Part shown: positions 25,301 through 36,860 of the stretch, piece by piece
Position numbering within the stretch: the first letter of the stretch is position 1
Layout: each line of letters begins with the position of its first letter
Source: Rhizophagus sp. LPA8_4_AMF
Lineage: Eukaryota > Glomeromycota > Glomeromycetes > Glomerales > Glomeraceae
DNA: 64,000 nt
Direction of reading: 5' to 3'
NCBI GenBank assembly: GCA_021464525.1
Contig: JADRCO010000038.1
Span: forward strand, 1-64,000
Notes under the pieces: generated by a model
Told to the model about the DNA's origin: nothing
Seen by the model: only the letters and a program-made list of their open reading frames with translations
Databases searched by the model: none
Made by a program: the position numbers and the translations under genes

Positions 25301-27878
25301 TCATATGATTGGATTAGATGGCGAAGAACATTATGATCGTTTATTGTTATTGAGCAAGTCTTCTCCAATTTTAGCCCTTTCAGCTACCATTGGGAATCCG
25401 GAAACATTTCATAAGTGGATAGCTAAATCTAAAGAAATTCATGGACCTCCAATGAGACTCATCAAATCAACCAAAAGATTTTCAGATTTACAACAATACG
25501 TGTATTTGCCAAGATTTCCACTAACTTCGCCTTCTAAAACAACAGTGAATTCAAGAGAACAACAACAACAAAGTAATAGTATACTTCTCATCAATCCATT
25601 ATCTTCTTTATCAATGACCACATTAAAAGAACATGGATTACCTAGTGACATGACCCTTGTTCCATCTCAATGTGTTCAACTTTGGAATGTAATGAAAAAA
25701 AATATGGGCAATAATTCACCTGACGGATTTGATAAGTTGGATCCTGATATTTATTTCAGAGACATCGGTTATATTGTCAAAGATGATGCTGATAGATACG
25801 AACAAGAACTTAAAAAAGTTTTTATAAATTACGCAAGAGATGATTCGACAAATAAAATAATAAAGTCAACTATCGAAGAATTAGGAACTGAAGTTAAAAA
25901 TAGATTTGTAGAACTAGAATCAACAGCTACTGATGGATTAGATGTTTATGGAGATAAATTTCTTGAGGTGGAAATTATGCCACTGTTATATGAGTTATCG
26001 GCACAAGATAAACTTCCGGCTATTTTATTTCATTTTAACAGAGGAGGATGCGTTGACCTTGCATTACAAATTTTGAAACAATTAGAATTAGGAGAGGAGA
26101 AGAAAAGAGCCAATAATCCGGAATATCAGACTAAAAAGAAAGATGTAACAAATCAAAAAGAGAATCAAGAGAAGGAAACAAAGAGAAAGCGAGATTTAAA
26201 GACTAAAGGAAATACTACTCAAAGTGAATATTATTCGGAAATAGAAGGACATGATCCTGATTTCACTTTCATAAATCGAAAAGACCAAGTTACTTCAGAG
26301 GAGTTTGAAAAAATAATAGAACCAGCACGTCAAAAAATGGGAAATAACTCCGAATTATTGATGGCATTAGAAAGAGGTATTGGCGTACATCACTCTGGTC
26401 TTTCTAAAAAATATTTAGGCGCCGTTGAAATTCTCTTCAGACGTCGTCATTTACGAGTTGTAATTGCAACTGGTTCTTTAGCTCTTGGTATAAATATGCC
26501 ATGCAAAACGGTGGTATTTGTTGGAGATTCAAATTTTCTTACTGCTTTACAATATAGACAAATGTCTGGAAGGTCAGGAAGAAGAGGATTTGACCCTATA
26601 GGTCATGTAATATTTTTTGGTATTACCCTTACAAAGATAAAAAGACTTCTTATGTCCGAGTTACCAAGTCTTTCAGGACATTTTCCATTGACAACAACCC
26701 TTGTTTTACGTTCTTTTAATCTTCTTAATCAATGTAAGGATAAGAATGTTAATGATTATAACTATGCCAAAGATATTATTAAAGGATTATTTGGAAATTC
26801 TTTTTTCTGTCTTGGTAAAGAGTATTTATCTGAACAAATTAAGCATCATGTGAGATTTTCTATTGAGTATTTGATGCGCGAAAATCTTTTAGATCAAAAT
26901 GGCAATGTAATCAATTTATCTGCCATGGTCTCACATTTATATTATGCTGAACCGAGTAATTTCGCATTTTCTGTTTTATTTAAACATGGAGTGTTTCACA
27001 AAATTTGTTCGAAGTTGAGAACAAATTCTTCACAAGAAGTAATGGATGAATTGATTTTGATTCTTTCTTACCTATTTAATAGAGTTAAATTGCGTAATAT
27101 TTCCAGAAACTTAGGTAAACATTCGAAATATCCTTCAAAAGTCATCTTACCTCCTTTACCAGAAGATGTTAATTATATTTTAAAGAGTCACAATGAACGA
27201 GTTTTGAATATATATACCGATTATGTCATAACATACGCGAGAAACAATAATTCTAAGTTGGGACCTGATAATATTTTACCTTTTTCATTAATCAAAATTC
27301 CTTCTAAGTCTATGGATCAAGCTTTATTAAAAAAAGATCCATTAATTTCTAAACTTGAATCAATGGCGATTCAATTTGTTGCTCGATCACCTTTTATTGC
27401 TATATGTAGTTCCTTAGGTGATGTTTTTGTTAATTTAGAAGATTTAACAAATCACATTCATAGTGAAATATTTTTGGATCTTCATAGTATACCTTTTATT
27501 AAAATAGATGAAAATATTAATGCATATATAAGTGATTTTTTCTCTCACGGTCAAGAAAGAGCTCTTGTCGAAGCAAATGGATTAAGATTCGGTGAAGTTT
27601 TACATGTACGTATTACAATTTGTTGTGTTAAAATAATTTATTTATTATTTTTTATAATCCATAGAATAATAAATTTTTTTATTTTTTAGGATTTATATGA
27701 TTTTCGTTTGATTCTTTTGACATTAGTTAGTTCTTTAAGGATTAGAATTCAAGAGATAAGCAAAAAGTTAGAATTAGAAAAAAATTTGATTGAGGAGGAA
27801 AAACTTGTTCTTGAAGGATTTGAGATGGTTCTAAATCGGTTCGATGAAAAATATTCAAAATCTTGGAAAAGAAAATAA
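22362..27878 (+). CDS. DDX60-like DExH RNA helicase, copy 2 (intact, 1,734 aa)
   Basis: Five exons: 22362-22455, 22526-24760, 24826-25205, 25299-27605 and 27690-27878. All junctions are GT-AG and the frame holds throughout, giving 1,734 residues, close to mammalian DDX60 (about 1,700). Residues 32-100 hold the N-terminal FIIEGDSLIFKF region. The helicase core runs from Walker A PTSSGKT (798-804, Lys803), through APTKALVNQV and DEVH (902-905, split by intron 3), to SAT (931-933), ILFHFNRGGC, VVIATGSLALGINMP and QMSGRSGRRG (1324-1333). A Lys/Glu-rich linker lies between motifs III and V, and a C-terminal Ski2-like tail follows. The family are ATP-dependent RNA helicases, cytoplasmic in animals and linked to antiviral response and exosome-type decay. 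The role in this fungus is inferred only by family. A tandem relative lies 12.7 kb upstream and a remnant 1.6 kb downstream. Confidence 0.92.
24673..25162 (+). repeat. 490-bp tract identical to 12030-12519
   Basis: Second member of the identical pair described at copy 1. It spans the end of exon 2, the whole of intron 2 and most of exon 3, including the Walker A motif. Confidence 0.9.
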
Positions 27879-29439
27879 ATCTAGAATCAGCATTATTATA
27901 TTATTAGGGTAGTCTGTTCATGATTTATAAATTATTTAAATATATAAATTATTGTCTGTTCATGGTTTATAAATTATTTAATTATTTAACTTATTCTAAA
28001 TCATTTTATGTACTATAAAGTTTTTGTATGTAATATTAATAAAATAATAAATTTTAAGGTGTATAAAAAAAAAATAAAATGAAATAAAATAATGATAGAA
28101 CAATACAGCAACCGAATAACGATGTCTATTTTATTTATTTTACGAGCAACTAACCAAAGTTGAACGTGAAAATTTTGGAGCAGCCGTTATTAATACGGTT
28201 GACAATACTCGTCCCTTCGAATTTTCACATCTAATAGTGTGCTTTATAAAGTTTAATAACACAATGTAATAAAAAATTACTAATATGCATCAGTAGGTAA
28301 AATTGCCAAGAGATTAAGAGATTTCTATTATTTAAATTATGATTATCGCGACTGTAACAATTTTTTTATCGTCTTCTCCCAATCCCATTAATGAATTTGT
28401 TTTATATAAGACGAACATTAATAAACTTTTTAATAATCATTTTTTTTATAAATAGTATTTTGATTTAATACTAAAGCAACAGCATCTCCCTCGCTCCAAA
28501 CTATACTCATTATACATAAAATAATGGTAAAAATATCATTGGCATTGCTATCACCATGCAAATTACCTTCAGATAGTGCGGACTGAAATTACTACATCAG
28601 TCGCGTGATCTTGATGTGATCACATTACCGATGATCATACCTACAGTACATATACTGTATAAAAGTGGTATATGTTTGATATATTTTTTATGACCCTTTT
28701 TTATACAATCTAGATTTAAATATTTTTTGTATCCCCTTTTATACATAACTTCATACTCAAATTGATATTTCAACGATTTAGATTTTGTATTATATAAGCG
28801 CAAAATAAATCAATTTACAAATTAAAGATCCTTGCAACCAAGCAATCCGACATAGATTAATTTTGAGGATTCCTACTTAAAAATTCGGATTCATCTATAA
28901 TTGGAATTTCAAAATTATCGTCCGAATAAAACATCCTGGAATTACTGTTTGGATTTATTAACGGACCTTATTCGACTTAAATTGTCGAACACGGACTTTC
29001 CGTCGTCAATACATTGATAATTCTGGCCAAGTTAGTATGTGAAGTGAAATTTACTCACGTCATATCACTCGAATCACGCATATTTCAAATGTAACATATA
29101 GCATATCTGACGAATTGCATTTCATAAATATAAAGATAAACAGTGCATCTTTATTAAAATTAGTAGAAACAAAAATTCGTGATCAATATAACGCATGTGT
29201 AATCACGCGATTTTAATAATACGATGCTAAATTTGTTTCTTACCGGAGAATTAATCTTTAATTAACAAAGTCAAAATCGAAGTCAAGAAATAAAATAAAT
29301 GAAATTTTCTTTGAACTCAACATCTAATCATGGATATTTTTAGCCTTATTGATCACGAAAAAACAGGCAGTAATAATTACCGTCGCCTAAGATTTGTACT
29401 TAATGCGCTAAAACCTTTATATCTAAATGACAATTAAAT
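27879..29439. other. Gene-free stretch after helicase copy 2
   Basis: A tandem imperfect duplicate (TTATAAATTATTTAA and a preceding TGTTCATG motif) lies near 27910-27985, within or just after the helicase 3' UTR. AATAAAATAATAAA poly-A-like signals lie near 28039. No gene was recognised in the rest. Earlier parts of the helicase remnant could extend into 29.3-29.4 kb but are too worn to align by eye. Confidence 0.5.
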
Positions 29440-29900
29440 AAATATATTGTGAATTGAAATCCTTGCAAGAAGTGATAATTTAATAAATGAACGAATGAAT
29501 CGATTTTAATTATTTCTCACCTGACTAATAATATTAAATGGCGTAAACCAATATTTCTAGGTTTATTCAAAATATCTTCTTTACCAGGAGATCAGATGAT
29601 GGCATAATAACGAGTTTAAATACTTATAATGTTCATATGAACCCCTTCTAAAACTATGGATACAGTATCATGGATGATGATACAATCTTTGTTAGAGGAA
29701 CCCGAAGATGAATCTATGGCGATTTCATTTAGTTGTTGCCCGATCCCTATGACATGTGTGATTAATTTAGTAGAACACAGTATATTTTTCATTGTAACAT
29801 TTTTATACATGTACGTACAGTACTGTGATATTTCTTCTCCCGGATTAGATTAATCTTATTTTCCTTTGATTTTTTTCTTTTGATAATAGAAATCAGGTAA
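29440..29900 (+). pseudogene. Remnant of a third DDX60-like helicase copy (C-terminal part)
   Basis: Nucleotide similarity follows helicase exon 4 in order. CAAGAAGTGAT and GAATCGATTTTAATTATTTC match copy 2 near 27033-27066. CTTTACCAGGAGAT matches CCTTTACCAGAAGAT. CATAATAACGAGTTTAAATA matches CACAATGAACGAGTTTTGAA. CCTTCTAAAACTATGGAT matches CCTTCTAAGTCTATGGAT. GAATCTATGGCGATTTCATTT matches the ESMAISF codons, and ATTTAGTAGAACACAGTATATTTTT follows. Many insertions, deletions and stops mean it is long dead. It shows that the cluster once had at least three members. Confidence 0.7.
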
Positions 29901-30866
29901 TAAAAAGTAATTATGGTGAAGCCAGGATCTAAAATAGTTTGATTAAAAAGGCTAAAGAAAAATTAAAATATTTTATTATTCGATTGTTGAATTATTGTGC
30001 AATTTGATTCAATATATAACATCAAAAATAATAGAATGGAAAGGAATAATAATTACTTTAAGAGGAACGTGAACAAATGATTTAATATGCGGAAGAGATT
30101 GGAACAAAAAACAACAGTCAGCCAAGTGGTCAGTATTGGATGTACGCTACAAAAAGAGTATAATGCACATGATTTTAAAATTCTTACATATAGCGCACAT
30201 GCTCCTCACATTATCGAAAACTATCATGCGTTTTGAACTACACCTCAACTGGTTGAAAAGTTTATTTCCATATGCAATCCCATCCCCAGAATTTCCCTAT
30301 AAAAAATGTCAATCTGTGCTTAATACATCGTAGATACACCATAGCACCGAATTTAATTATGTGAAGATGGAATTTTTACACAAATATATCTATATTTGAA
30401 AAAAATCATTATTTGAATTAAATTATTTTAACCGGAAAGAATTTAACCGGTCAACCGTATCATTAAAGTGGCGTCTTCATAAGTTTATGCATGTGATTGT
30501 CATCATTACTAAATTCAAATAAAAATTGGCTTAAAATCCCAAGGTCAACGAATAGCAATTAGTTATCAACTTATCATAATAGAATCGAACAATAAAAACA
30601 ATAAGTGTTTTTATTTTAAAATACTTATCATGCATAATCAAAAGATACACAAAGCCCATTTATAATATATTTAGTATTCAATTGTTTCGCAATTCTTTCC
30701 CAATGTAACGTGATTCATATGTTTTGAATGAAACTTTGTTTACAAATGATTAGCCTTTTTTTTCCATAACCGAACTTACCGAATTATTTAGCCGATTTAA
30801 ATTGCCCTATTTAAACAATTGAAAGCGAAATTTAAAAGTTTTTTCTCTCGTTAAAAAATAGAGAAG
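29901..30866. other. Intergenic stretch before the first F-box gene
   Basis: AT-rich with no recognised gene. A 65-codon ATG frame at 30136-30333 has no recognisable feature and was not called. The last ~100 bases are probably promoter and 5' UTR of the F-box gene, with a T-rich CTTTTTTTTCC tract but no clear TATA box. Confidence 0.45.
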
Positions 30867-32327
30867 ATGGGATCATATTTACTTTCATCATGTTTGGAAA
30901 AGATTTTTTCCTATCTTCTTGAGGAAGAAGAAGAATTACAATGTAAAGAAAGTAAAACTAAAAACTACAAATTAATTAATTTGTACTCTTGTACATTAGT
31001 ATCAAGATACTGGTGTAAAACATCAACACCAGTTTTATATTCTTATCCATTTCATAATTTTCGTAATTTATCTTATGGTGTTAATGACCCACTTTTCACA
31101 TTTTCCTACAGATTTTATAATTATTACAAACTAATTCGTACATTACTAAAATGTATGCCTAAATCCGAAATAAATAAAGGAAAGGTGTACAATGAACAAA
31201 AATTAGCATCTCCACCCACTTTCAATTACATCTCCTTTATCCGTGGTTTAATTGTTGATAAACTTTTATTTGAACCCCAAGAAGTATGTATATATTATAA
31301 AGAAACGTGGTTATCCGACTACTATAATGATCTAACAACAGATACAGCCATTCAGATGATGAATCATTTTGTGAAATTCTTATTTAATAATTGCAATAAC
31401 CTCGAAATACTTGAATTTCCTTATTTTCCAAAATTTAATGAGCTCTTCAATAATGCTATTACTTCTTTAATTACGACTAATTACAATGGGAACAATAAGA
31501 TAGCAAAGTTGAGAGAATTTCACTTTAAAAATCATCCAAACGTCAAACCCATCGCACAAATTTTATCAACTATTTCCAAAAACTCCTTTAACATAAGATT
31601 CCTTTATAATGAAGATATTAACAATTCCTATGTGGCAAATTATTTATCACATTTAATAAGTAAACAAAATAACTTACATTATTTGATTTTATCAAAAAGT
31701 CTGAATAGATTAGATTCACCTAATCTACCCAATGTTGAGAATATTGAAGATTGTATTTTTAAATCATTATATATACAAAGGGATTCGTTGAAAGTTTTAG
31801 AACTCAAAAACTTTTGTTTTGCAAATATGGACCAAAATGCGTTAAACTCGTTAAGTATGCTAGAAAACATTAGAGAGTTAAAATTAATCAATTGTAGCTA
31901 TATAATGGCTATAAAATCTAACTTAATTTATTGGGCAAAAAATTTAACAAAGCTGGAAACGATAGAATTTAAACCGGCAATAATTGCAGATCCAGAAACC
32001 CAACAAACAGAATTAGACATACCCGAAGACTTTTTAATTCGATTGTTTGACTCATCATCTCGCACTCTGACAAAATTAGTATTAGAATACGAGTATGACC
32101 AAAATATCAAAATAACCAGGCACATTCACCTTCTCTTACGCTCGTTAGCTTATTTAGTAATTCCTGAAACATACGAATTAAATTCTATACTACATTCTTG
32201 CCCCAAGTTGGTTTATGTTTTAATAATAACAACTAATTTAGACAAACCAAAATATTCAGAATTTTATCGTTCCTCTGTGAAAGAACCTTTTGTTAAATCA
32301 AAATTTCCTTACTTCAATTATTATTAA
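30867..32327 (+). CDS. F-box / leucine-rich-repeat protein (486 aa)
   Basis: Single exon from an ATG that begins MGSYLLSSCLEKIFSYLL, the start of an F-box (SCLEKIFSYLL, then YSCTLVSRYWCKTSTPVLYS at about residues 49-68). The F-box is interrupted by an acidic insert (EEEEEL) and a Lys-rich piece. The remainder is a divergent Leu/Asn/Ile-rich region with LRR-like spacing (SLKVLELKNF, NIRELKLINC). F-box proteins bind Skp1 and bring substrates to an SCF ubiquitin ligase through the C-terminal part; the substrate is unknown. Architecture and start resemble the genes at 59.6 and 62.3 kb, but this member is shorter and more diverged. Large F-box expansions are known in arbuscular mycorrhizal fungi. 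Confidence 0.88.
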   Translation: MGSYLLSSCLEKIFSYLLEEEEELQCKESKTKNYKLINLYSCTLVSRYWCKTSTPVLYSYPFHNFRNLSYGVNDPLFTFSYRFYNYYKLIRTLLKCMPKSEINKGKVYNEQKLASPPTFNYISFIRGLIVDKLLFEPQEVCIYYKETWLSDYYNDLTTDTAIQMMNHFVKFLFNNCNNLEILEFPYFPKFNELFNNAITSLITTNYNGNNKIAKLREFHFKNHPNVKPIAQILSTISKNSFNIRFLYNEDINNSYVANYLSHLISKQNNLHYLILSKSLNRLDSPNLPNVENIEDCIFKSLYIQRDSLKVLELKNFCFANMDQNALNSLSMLENIRELKLINCSYIMAIKSNLIYWAKNLTKLETIEFKPAIIADPETQQTELDIPEDFLIRLFDSSSRTLTKLVLEYEYDQNIKITRHIHLLLRSLAYLVIPETYELNSILHSCPKLVYVLIITTNLDKPKYSEFYRSSVKEPFVKSKFPYFNYY

Positions 32328-33479
32328 TGGATATATCAATAAGTATGTATTCTAGATTAGCTTAATGAGAGTAGTATTTGCTTTGTAAAATATAATTTGT
32401 GTTTAATAAAATATGATTTTAAAAGTGAATTATGTTAAAAATGTTTAAAAAGAAATTACTTAATATTTTATTATAAGTGAATATGTTTTAAAATAACTAC
32501 ATTCGAATTCGAGTTTTAGTCGTTAGACGCGTACGCCACAGATCCTTAGTGACGTTATTTTCTCAAGGAATCTCGCTGTTCGGTAACCGTACCCACGGAA
32601 AATAAAAGTTGGTTAAATATTCAGATGCCATAACGCAAATTTAAATATGTTTATTTAATGAAAATTATGATTTTTAACGAAGTAGTATACCGATCCTACC
32701 ACGGATATCTTTACCTGGGCGCATAGTACCATGTTATTCACGTCCTACCAGCGAAACTGGTTCTTACAGGATTACAAAGCACGCTACACATATGGCATCA
32801 TGCTGCTGCGCAAATCAAGCATGTAATACGAGGGAAGACTTACTGAGCGTCCACCCACCTAAAAAATCTTGGAAAACTCTGATTAAAGTAATTAACTAAA
32901 CTCAAAAAATGATATCATACTGTACCTGGGATGCGAAAGATTGTCTATGTTGATGATAACTTACTTAAATTTACTACTTTTCATATATTTATTATTACAT
33001 TAAATTTTAAATTTAACAAATATTTTTGTAATATCTGATGAGCTCGAGAAATTTGACTTATTTTTTAGTTAAGATATATAAATGATGATTATACGTTACC
33101 TTCAGTTTATTGAGTATATTACCGGGAGAATGACACATGACACATGAGTTTTTCCAAAAAATTTCAGGGTTATGTAGAATTATATATATTATTGATACAC
33201 TAAACAACATGTCATATACTTATTTATGCTCCATTTTTAATATGGATGATATTATAATTTTATCGAATAGCTTAATAAAGTTTAGCACTTTTTATTATTA
33301 TTCTGATTGATTTAATACCTTTTTTATATGTTGTACTAGAATAAATTTATCGTATCTTTTTCTAAAAATTAGACAATTATTTAACATATTTATTTTTGAT
33401 ATAATTAATGACCAATAATAATTTTCTACCCTTTATAAGCAAATAAACATTACACACGTTTAAAAATATAATTTATTAT
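32328..33479. other. Gene-free stretch with a GC-richer island
   Basis: Around 32500-32880 the sequence is less AT-rich than its surroundings and has short open frames on both strands, none with a convincing start or family match. The rest is AT-rich. Confidence 0.45.
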
Positions 33480-34070
33480 ATAATTATTTAAAATATAGAT
33501 AACATCAAATGATACATTATTTTGAAAGATAAACCAAATAAAAACGAAGTATTGAATTTCATAGGTCGTTAAGAAATAAACTGTTTACCAAATAGTACAA
33601 GGCCAATTAAAAGGAGGCATATACTGTCCTCTGCCGAAGTAATAAGAAGACGCTCGTAGAAAGAAATTTCGGTGTGTCGAGACGTTTACATAATAGAGCA
33701 TACTTTTGTAGACTGAACTGGGTTTTCAGTTACTTCAGAAGTAACAACAACAACAGGTTTAGTTACGATTGAATTCATTTTATTTGATTGAACTGTTTTT
33801 ATGTGAAAGTCTTAAAAGTTTTTTTTTGCTTTGTTTGATTATAAGACTTGAAATTTCCGTCGTTATTTGTGAAAGGAGAAATGTTATTTATAATAAGTCG
33901 AGACAAACGAAAATTTGCATCATCAGAATCTAATTACCTATTTTATTTTCAACGTTCCTTATTAACAACATCCTTAAATGTTTCGGATTTATGAAGAACC
34001 ATTATTAAGATCAAATGATTTACGTGTTTACGCCAATCATTTAAATTAAGATACAGATTTTCTTTTTTTC
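33480..34070. repeat. Segmental duplication, copy 1 (pairs with 35350-35960)
   Basis: Long stretches match copy 2 in the same order: CCAATTAAAAGGAGGCATA, TTTACATAATAGAGCATACT, TTGTAGACTGAACTGG, AAGTAACAACAACAA, CGAGACAAACGAA, ACATCCTTAAATGTTTC, and TGTTTACGCC followed by ATCATTTAAA. The copies are about 1.9 kb apart in direct orientation. Confidence 0.85.
33585..33778 (-). CDS. Pair of overlapping short frames, conserved with the 35.4 kb copy (unknown)
   Basis: Frame 1 (33778 to 33686) encodes 30 residues beginning MNSIVTKPVVVVTSE and ending STKVCSIM. Frame 2 (33701 to 33585) starts 16 bases before the end of frame 1 and encodes 38 residues ending QYMPPFNWPCTIW. Both frames are kept in the duplicated copy with mostly matching residues, so at least the first frame and the MPPFNWP end look coding. 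They could be one gene with a shared frame break, an unrecognised intron, or two linked small peptides. No known domain recognised. Confidence 0.4.
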
Positions 34071-35349
34071 TCAACAGGGTTTATATGTAAATAGATCATC
34101 ATGATTCGATTACGAACAATTCTTCTTAAACAATTGTAAAAGAATATTAATGAAAAAAATAGTACATTTAATGTATTTTCTACTTCATTGCGGTTATAAG
34201 CTTCCAAAAGAACAGTCCCGAAATCAGAATTATACGGACAATCAAGAATTTAATTGTAACATGAGTCGAAAAACTCAAAGTTCCTAGAATATACAGTAAT
34301 GTCCCAAATCGTCCCATCGGCCCAAATTAGGAGATCATCGCTGGTACAGTTTTAAGGCATTGTTAGAATGGGCCAATAATTTAGGCCGATGGGACGATTT
34401 ATTTGGGACATGGTCAAGTTTGGTCTACAACAGATAAATATGTTTTGATGATCCATGTTTCGGATAAATTATTTTTGTGTATTAATAACGCGAAATACAG
34501 TAAGTATATAATACACTGCGCTTAATATTGTACTTTATTTGTATTAGTTTTCTCAAAGAAATTTTTAATATCGTAATCGTAAATAGGATATCATTTAATT
34601 ACGGAACAATTCTTGTTACGAACAATCGTTAATGTGAAAAAAATTAAAAATAGATTATACAGTATGTATTTTCTGGCAGATCCTGGCTATCTTCCACGAA
34701 ATTAGCCGGTATTATAGCATTTAGCTATTAACGGAAAACCTCAATTTAAATTCAATTTCATTACAACAGCTTTCTATTCTTAAAAGAACTCACAAAATTA
34801 AAAAATCGGAAATATCGATATTTTAAATAAAGGTTTGCGCAATGTGTAAAATAAGTCTCATTAATTATGATATTTTTGTTTTTGAGCACATTTTATTTAG
34901 TGAAAAATTACCATTATTATTAATAAATACTTTACGAGTGCATGTAGTGTGATAACAAAATTTGCGAAAATGATCATGAAATTTCTTTTTACGTTTATTT
35001 TTGAATAAAATTTGTTAATAAAATTTTCAATAACAAAATAACGCTATAACTTAGTTTTTTCTAGAAGACGCGTTCTCATTATATGAAATTTTTAAGGAAA
35101 TTTAATCTCCTCATAAATTTCTTCACTTTTATTTAAAAAAAGTATTTATATTATTATTTATTTTTAAAGTAATATAAATTAAAACATAACAAAATACGAT
35201 CAAATTACTTTTATTATTATGAGAACAATTTGTCAACTAAATAGATAATTCGCAAATGTTACAATTACTTTTAAACCGATCAAATTTTGATTTATAGTAA
35301 ATATTTCGTTATTATAATTTTGATAAATTTAAAATATAATGTCGTTAAA
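34071..35349. other. Stretch between the duplicated segments
   Basis: It holds the 34.3 kb MITE and two further weak copies of a GAACAATTCTT/GAACAATCGT motif (near 34107 and 34602) that also occurs near 36030. No gene recognised. Confidence 0.5.
34300..34410. mobile_element. Short MITE with TGTCCCAAAT ends
   Basis: The left arm TGTCCCAAATCGTCCCATCG is mirrored at the right by CGATGGGACGATTTATTTGGGACA-type sequence, with GGCCCA/TGGGCC continuing inward. It is about 111 bp with arms of about 30 bp and no coding capacity. Flanking bases do not show a clear target duplication beyond one or two bases. Confidence 0.75.
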
Positions 35350-35960
35350 AATAAAATGATATTAAATGATACAATGATAAAATTTAAGACAAATAAACTA
35401 ATTTCAATTAAAAAAAAAAAATTTTAGACCGTTAAGAAGTAAATTATTTAACCACTTCCAAAATAGTACCAGCAGGCCAATTAAAAGGAGGCATATTCTG
35501 TCCGTCGTCGAAGTAATAAGAAGTCTCTCGTAGACAGTATGACGAAGCGTTTACATAATAGAGCATACTTTTGTAGACTGAACTGGATTTTCAGTTGCTT
35601 CAGAAGTAACAACAACAATAGGTTTAGTTACGATTGGATTCATTTTACTTGATTGAGCTGATTTTTTTGTGAAAGTCTTGAAAGTTTTTTTTTGTTTTGT
35701 TTTGAATCGTTATTTGATGTGGAAATTTGAAAGGCGAAATGGAATCTTATTTATAATAATTCGAGACAAACGAAGAATTTACGATAATACTAAAATTTGC
35801 ATTGTCAGAATGATTTACATCTAATTACCTATTTATTTTCAACGTTCTTATTAACATCCTTAAATGTTTCAAATTTATGAGATAATTTTCAAAGAATGAC
35901 TTAATGTGTTTACGCCGATCATTTAAAAATAAAGATACGGTACAGATTTTCTTTTTTTGA
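35350..35960. repeat. Segmental duplication, copy 2 (pairs with 33480-34070)
   Basis: Same block order and orientation as copy 1, with scattered small insertions and deletions. Confidence 0.85.
35444..35643 (-). CDS. Pair of overlapping short frames, better preserved copy (unknown)
   Basis: Frame 1 (35643 to 35551) encodes 30 residues, MNPIVTKPIVVVTSE to STKVCSIM. Frame 2 (35566 to 35444) encodes 40 residues starting MLYYVNASSYC and ending GQNMPPFNWPAGTILEVVK before a TAA. The two overlap by 16 bases in different frames, exactly as in the 33.6 kb copy. The GQNMPPFNWPAG tail is well formed, so this is probably the better-preserved copy. No known domain is recognised; function unknown. Confidence 0.45.
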
Positions 35961-36199
35961 AATTGGTCTTTCTGAATGAAATTTTTAATGTCTAATCTTA
36001 GAACGTCATTTAAATTATGATTTAATTACGAACAATTCTTGTTAAGAACAATCGTGAAATGAATACAAGTAAATGTGAAAAAAATAGTAAATGATTAAAA
36101 TATATATTTGCGAATCTACATGAATCATTGAATCAGGTAAAATATAAATCAAAGATTTGCCAGCTGATGTACAGTATTATTTGATATTTGTTATACACG
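35961..36199. other. Short spacer
   Basis: It contains the GAACAATTCTTGTTAAGAAC motif shared with 34.6 kb. No gene. Confidence 0.5.
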
Positions 36200-36860
36200 T
36201 GTTTTGGGGTGGTGTGGTACCATATAAAAACTTTTTATGTAATTTTTTAAAAATATCGATCCTTGATTTGTAATAATTAAATTTATTAATAATATTTGCC
36301 TCTTCATTAATAGAAAAATTTCTTCATCAAAAAACACCTCTTCATTGACAGAAGATACATCTTCACTGTTAAATGATGCCTTTTCATTAGTTTTCCAATA
36401 TTTATCAAGACCATTTCTTACTGTTAAATAAGATGTGCAGCTTTAACTATTTTATATCTTAAGAAAAAAACTATATGAAAATCATAAATGCAACATTATA
36501 AACAAAGTTACGAAGATATTTGTTACATTTAATATAAAATACCTAGTATTTAGTTTGAAAGTCGAACTTTGATATATAGATGGGATTTTTAATCTATAAT
36601 ACTAGAAAATTTAATGATTAATGTAAAAAAATGGATCGTAACTTAGACCATAAAAATTAATTAATACCAAAATAGCCGAGAAATAGGTTTTTATTCGATC
36701 TGAGCATCTAAAAAAATGAGCTTCACGTTTATATATGAATTAATTAACTTTAATGTTATGTTGATCAAAGTTTCAATCAAAAAAATTTAAATAAGCTTCT
36801 TTTATAGTTAGATAACCACATATAGTTTTGATTTACTTAGTAGACTGACCACTCCAACGT
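36200..36860. mobile_element. Diverged member of the GGGGTGT-TIR DNA-transposon family
   Basis: The left end TTATACACGTGTTTTGGGGT resembles the left end of the 48.58 kb element (TTATACACGTGTCGTTGGGG). The right end TATAGTTTTGATTTACTTAG, then GACTGACCACTCCAACGT, resembles that element's right end. Inside, on the minus strand near 36300-36430, is a coding-like stretch (LTVRNGLDKYWKTNEKASF, then SEDVSSVNEEVFFDEEIFL). The family is judged by ends only, so this member is less certain than the other two. Confidence 0.45.

Noticed and set aside
32680-32880. GC-richer island, minus strand reads PGKDIRGRI, similar to prenyl synthase PGKDIR
   Set aside because: Only a few residues match and the frame ends within a short distance; no other synthase motif is present.
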